Below, piece after piece: positions 59,357-59,410 of a DNA stretch of 59,410 bases (positions are counted from its first letter, which is position 1; each line of letters opens with the position of its first letter). The DNA lies in assembly GCA_930971385.1 (NCBI GenBank), contig CAKNGB010000007.1, positions 1 through 59,410 of the forward strand, in the 5' to 3' direction. This DNA comes from an uncultured Clostridia bacterium (GTDB taxonomy: Bacteria > Bacillota > Clostridia > Christensenellales > UBA1242). The translations under genes were made by a program, and so were the position numbers. The notes below the pieces were generated by a model. That model saw only the letters and a program-made list of their open reading frames with translations. It had not been told where the DNA came from and made no database searches.

Positions 59357-59410
59357 TGAAGTGAACCCAATTTTTGCTCTGCAAAAATAAAAACCACTTT
59401 AATAAAAGTG
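59357..59410. repeat. Right copy of 54-bp contig-terminal inverted repeat
   Basis: Exact reverse complement of 2-55. In this orientation TTTTTGC/GCAAAAA and CACTTT/AAAGTG hairpins follow the rpsI stop and might contribute to termination. The contig stops inside this sequence. Confidence 0.9.

Noticed and set aside
1..59410. Circular phage or plasmid with terminal redundancy
   Set aside because: The terminal match is inverted, not direct, and the gene content is chromosomal (ribosomal proteins, wall synthesis, sporulation).

Overview
The window is a low-GC bacterial contig with Firmicutes-style signals: strong AGGAGG ribosome sites and TTGACA/TATAAT promoters with 17-bp spacers. Its sporulation and germination genes (a SipL-like SPOCS/LysM protein, spoIIR, sleB, ypeB, spoVG, yqfC, yqfD) and a MurE with the DNPR motif (meso-diaminopimelate wall) point to an endospore-forming relative of the Clostridia. 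The species is not identifiable by eye. The contig starts and stops in the same 54-bp sequence in inverted orientation, so it was probably cut at a genomic repeat.

Layout. 1-4.3 kb: four genes of unknown function, a roughly 111-nt small RNA gene with its own promoter and terminator, and veg. 4.4-8.7 kb: spore genes sipL-like, spoIIR, sleB, ypeB. 8.8-10.4 kb: an LRR protein, two tandem palindromic repeats, and spoVG. 10.5-15.2 kb: murC, an alpha/beta hydrolase, a membrane-anchored murF variant, and ddl. 15.3-18.6 kb: an intracellular subtilase, an S41 peptidase and a uridine-kinase-like protein. 18.8-25.8 kb: murE-mraY-murD-ftsW-murA-ftsQ, the division and wall cluster, without murG. 25.8-30.7 kb: palindromic repeats, tRNA-Thr, and accessory genes (a PD-(D/E)XK-like nuclease, a BNR sialidase-like protein). 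32.2-34.8 kb: yqfC-yqfD-ybeY-era. 34.9-38.5 kb: a third palindromic repeat, tRNA-Arg, an ADP-ribosylglycohydrolase and a U32 peptidase. 41.9-45.7 kb: an operon of iron alcohol dehydrogenase, FIST protein and aldehyde dehydrogenase. 46.3-48.1 kb: a MerR regulator divergent from its probable target. 48.2-54.7 kb: dnaI and dnaB/D-like genes, an M1 peptidase, an XRE regulator, trpS, an ASCH protein and a DUF378 protein. 55.5-57.5 kb: an old-yellow-enzyme-type oxidoreductase. 58.5-59.3 kb: rplM-rpsI.

The most unusual content is a pair of related elements at 30769-32108 and 39481-41794. Each is bounded by the same 12-bp inverted repeat (TTTGAAACTAGC ... GCTAGTTTCAAA). Each has, just inside the left end, a roughly 300-nt region with the same RNA fold: some blocks are nearly identical, while other helices differ in sequence but still pair. 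Each then carries a different single cargo gene: a SAM methyltransferase in one and a membrane AAA+ ATPase in the other. Neither encodes a transposase. They look like a family of non-autonomous cassettes built around a structured RNA that I do not recognise.

Other recurring themes are three families of palindromic or direct repeats in intergenic gaps, and several genes (murC, an alpha/beta hydrolase, the S41 peptidase, murA, an M1 peptidase) whose -10 box lies only 5-6 nt before the ATG with no ribosome site, suggesting leaderless mRNAs.
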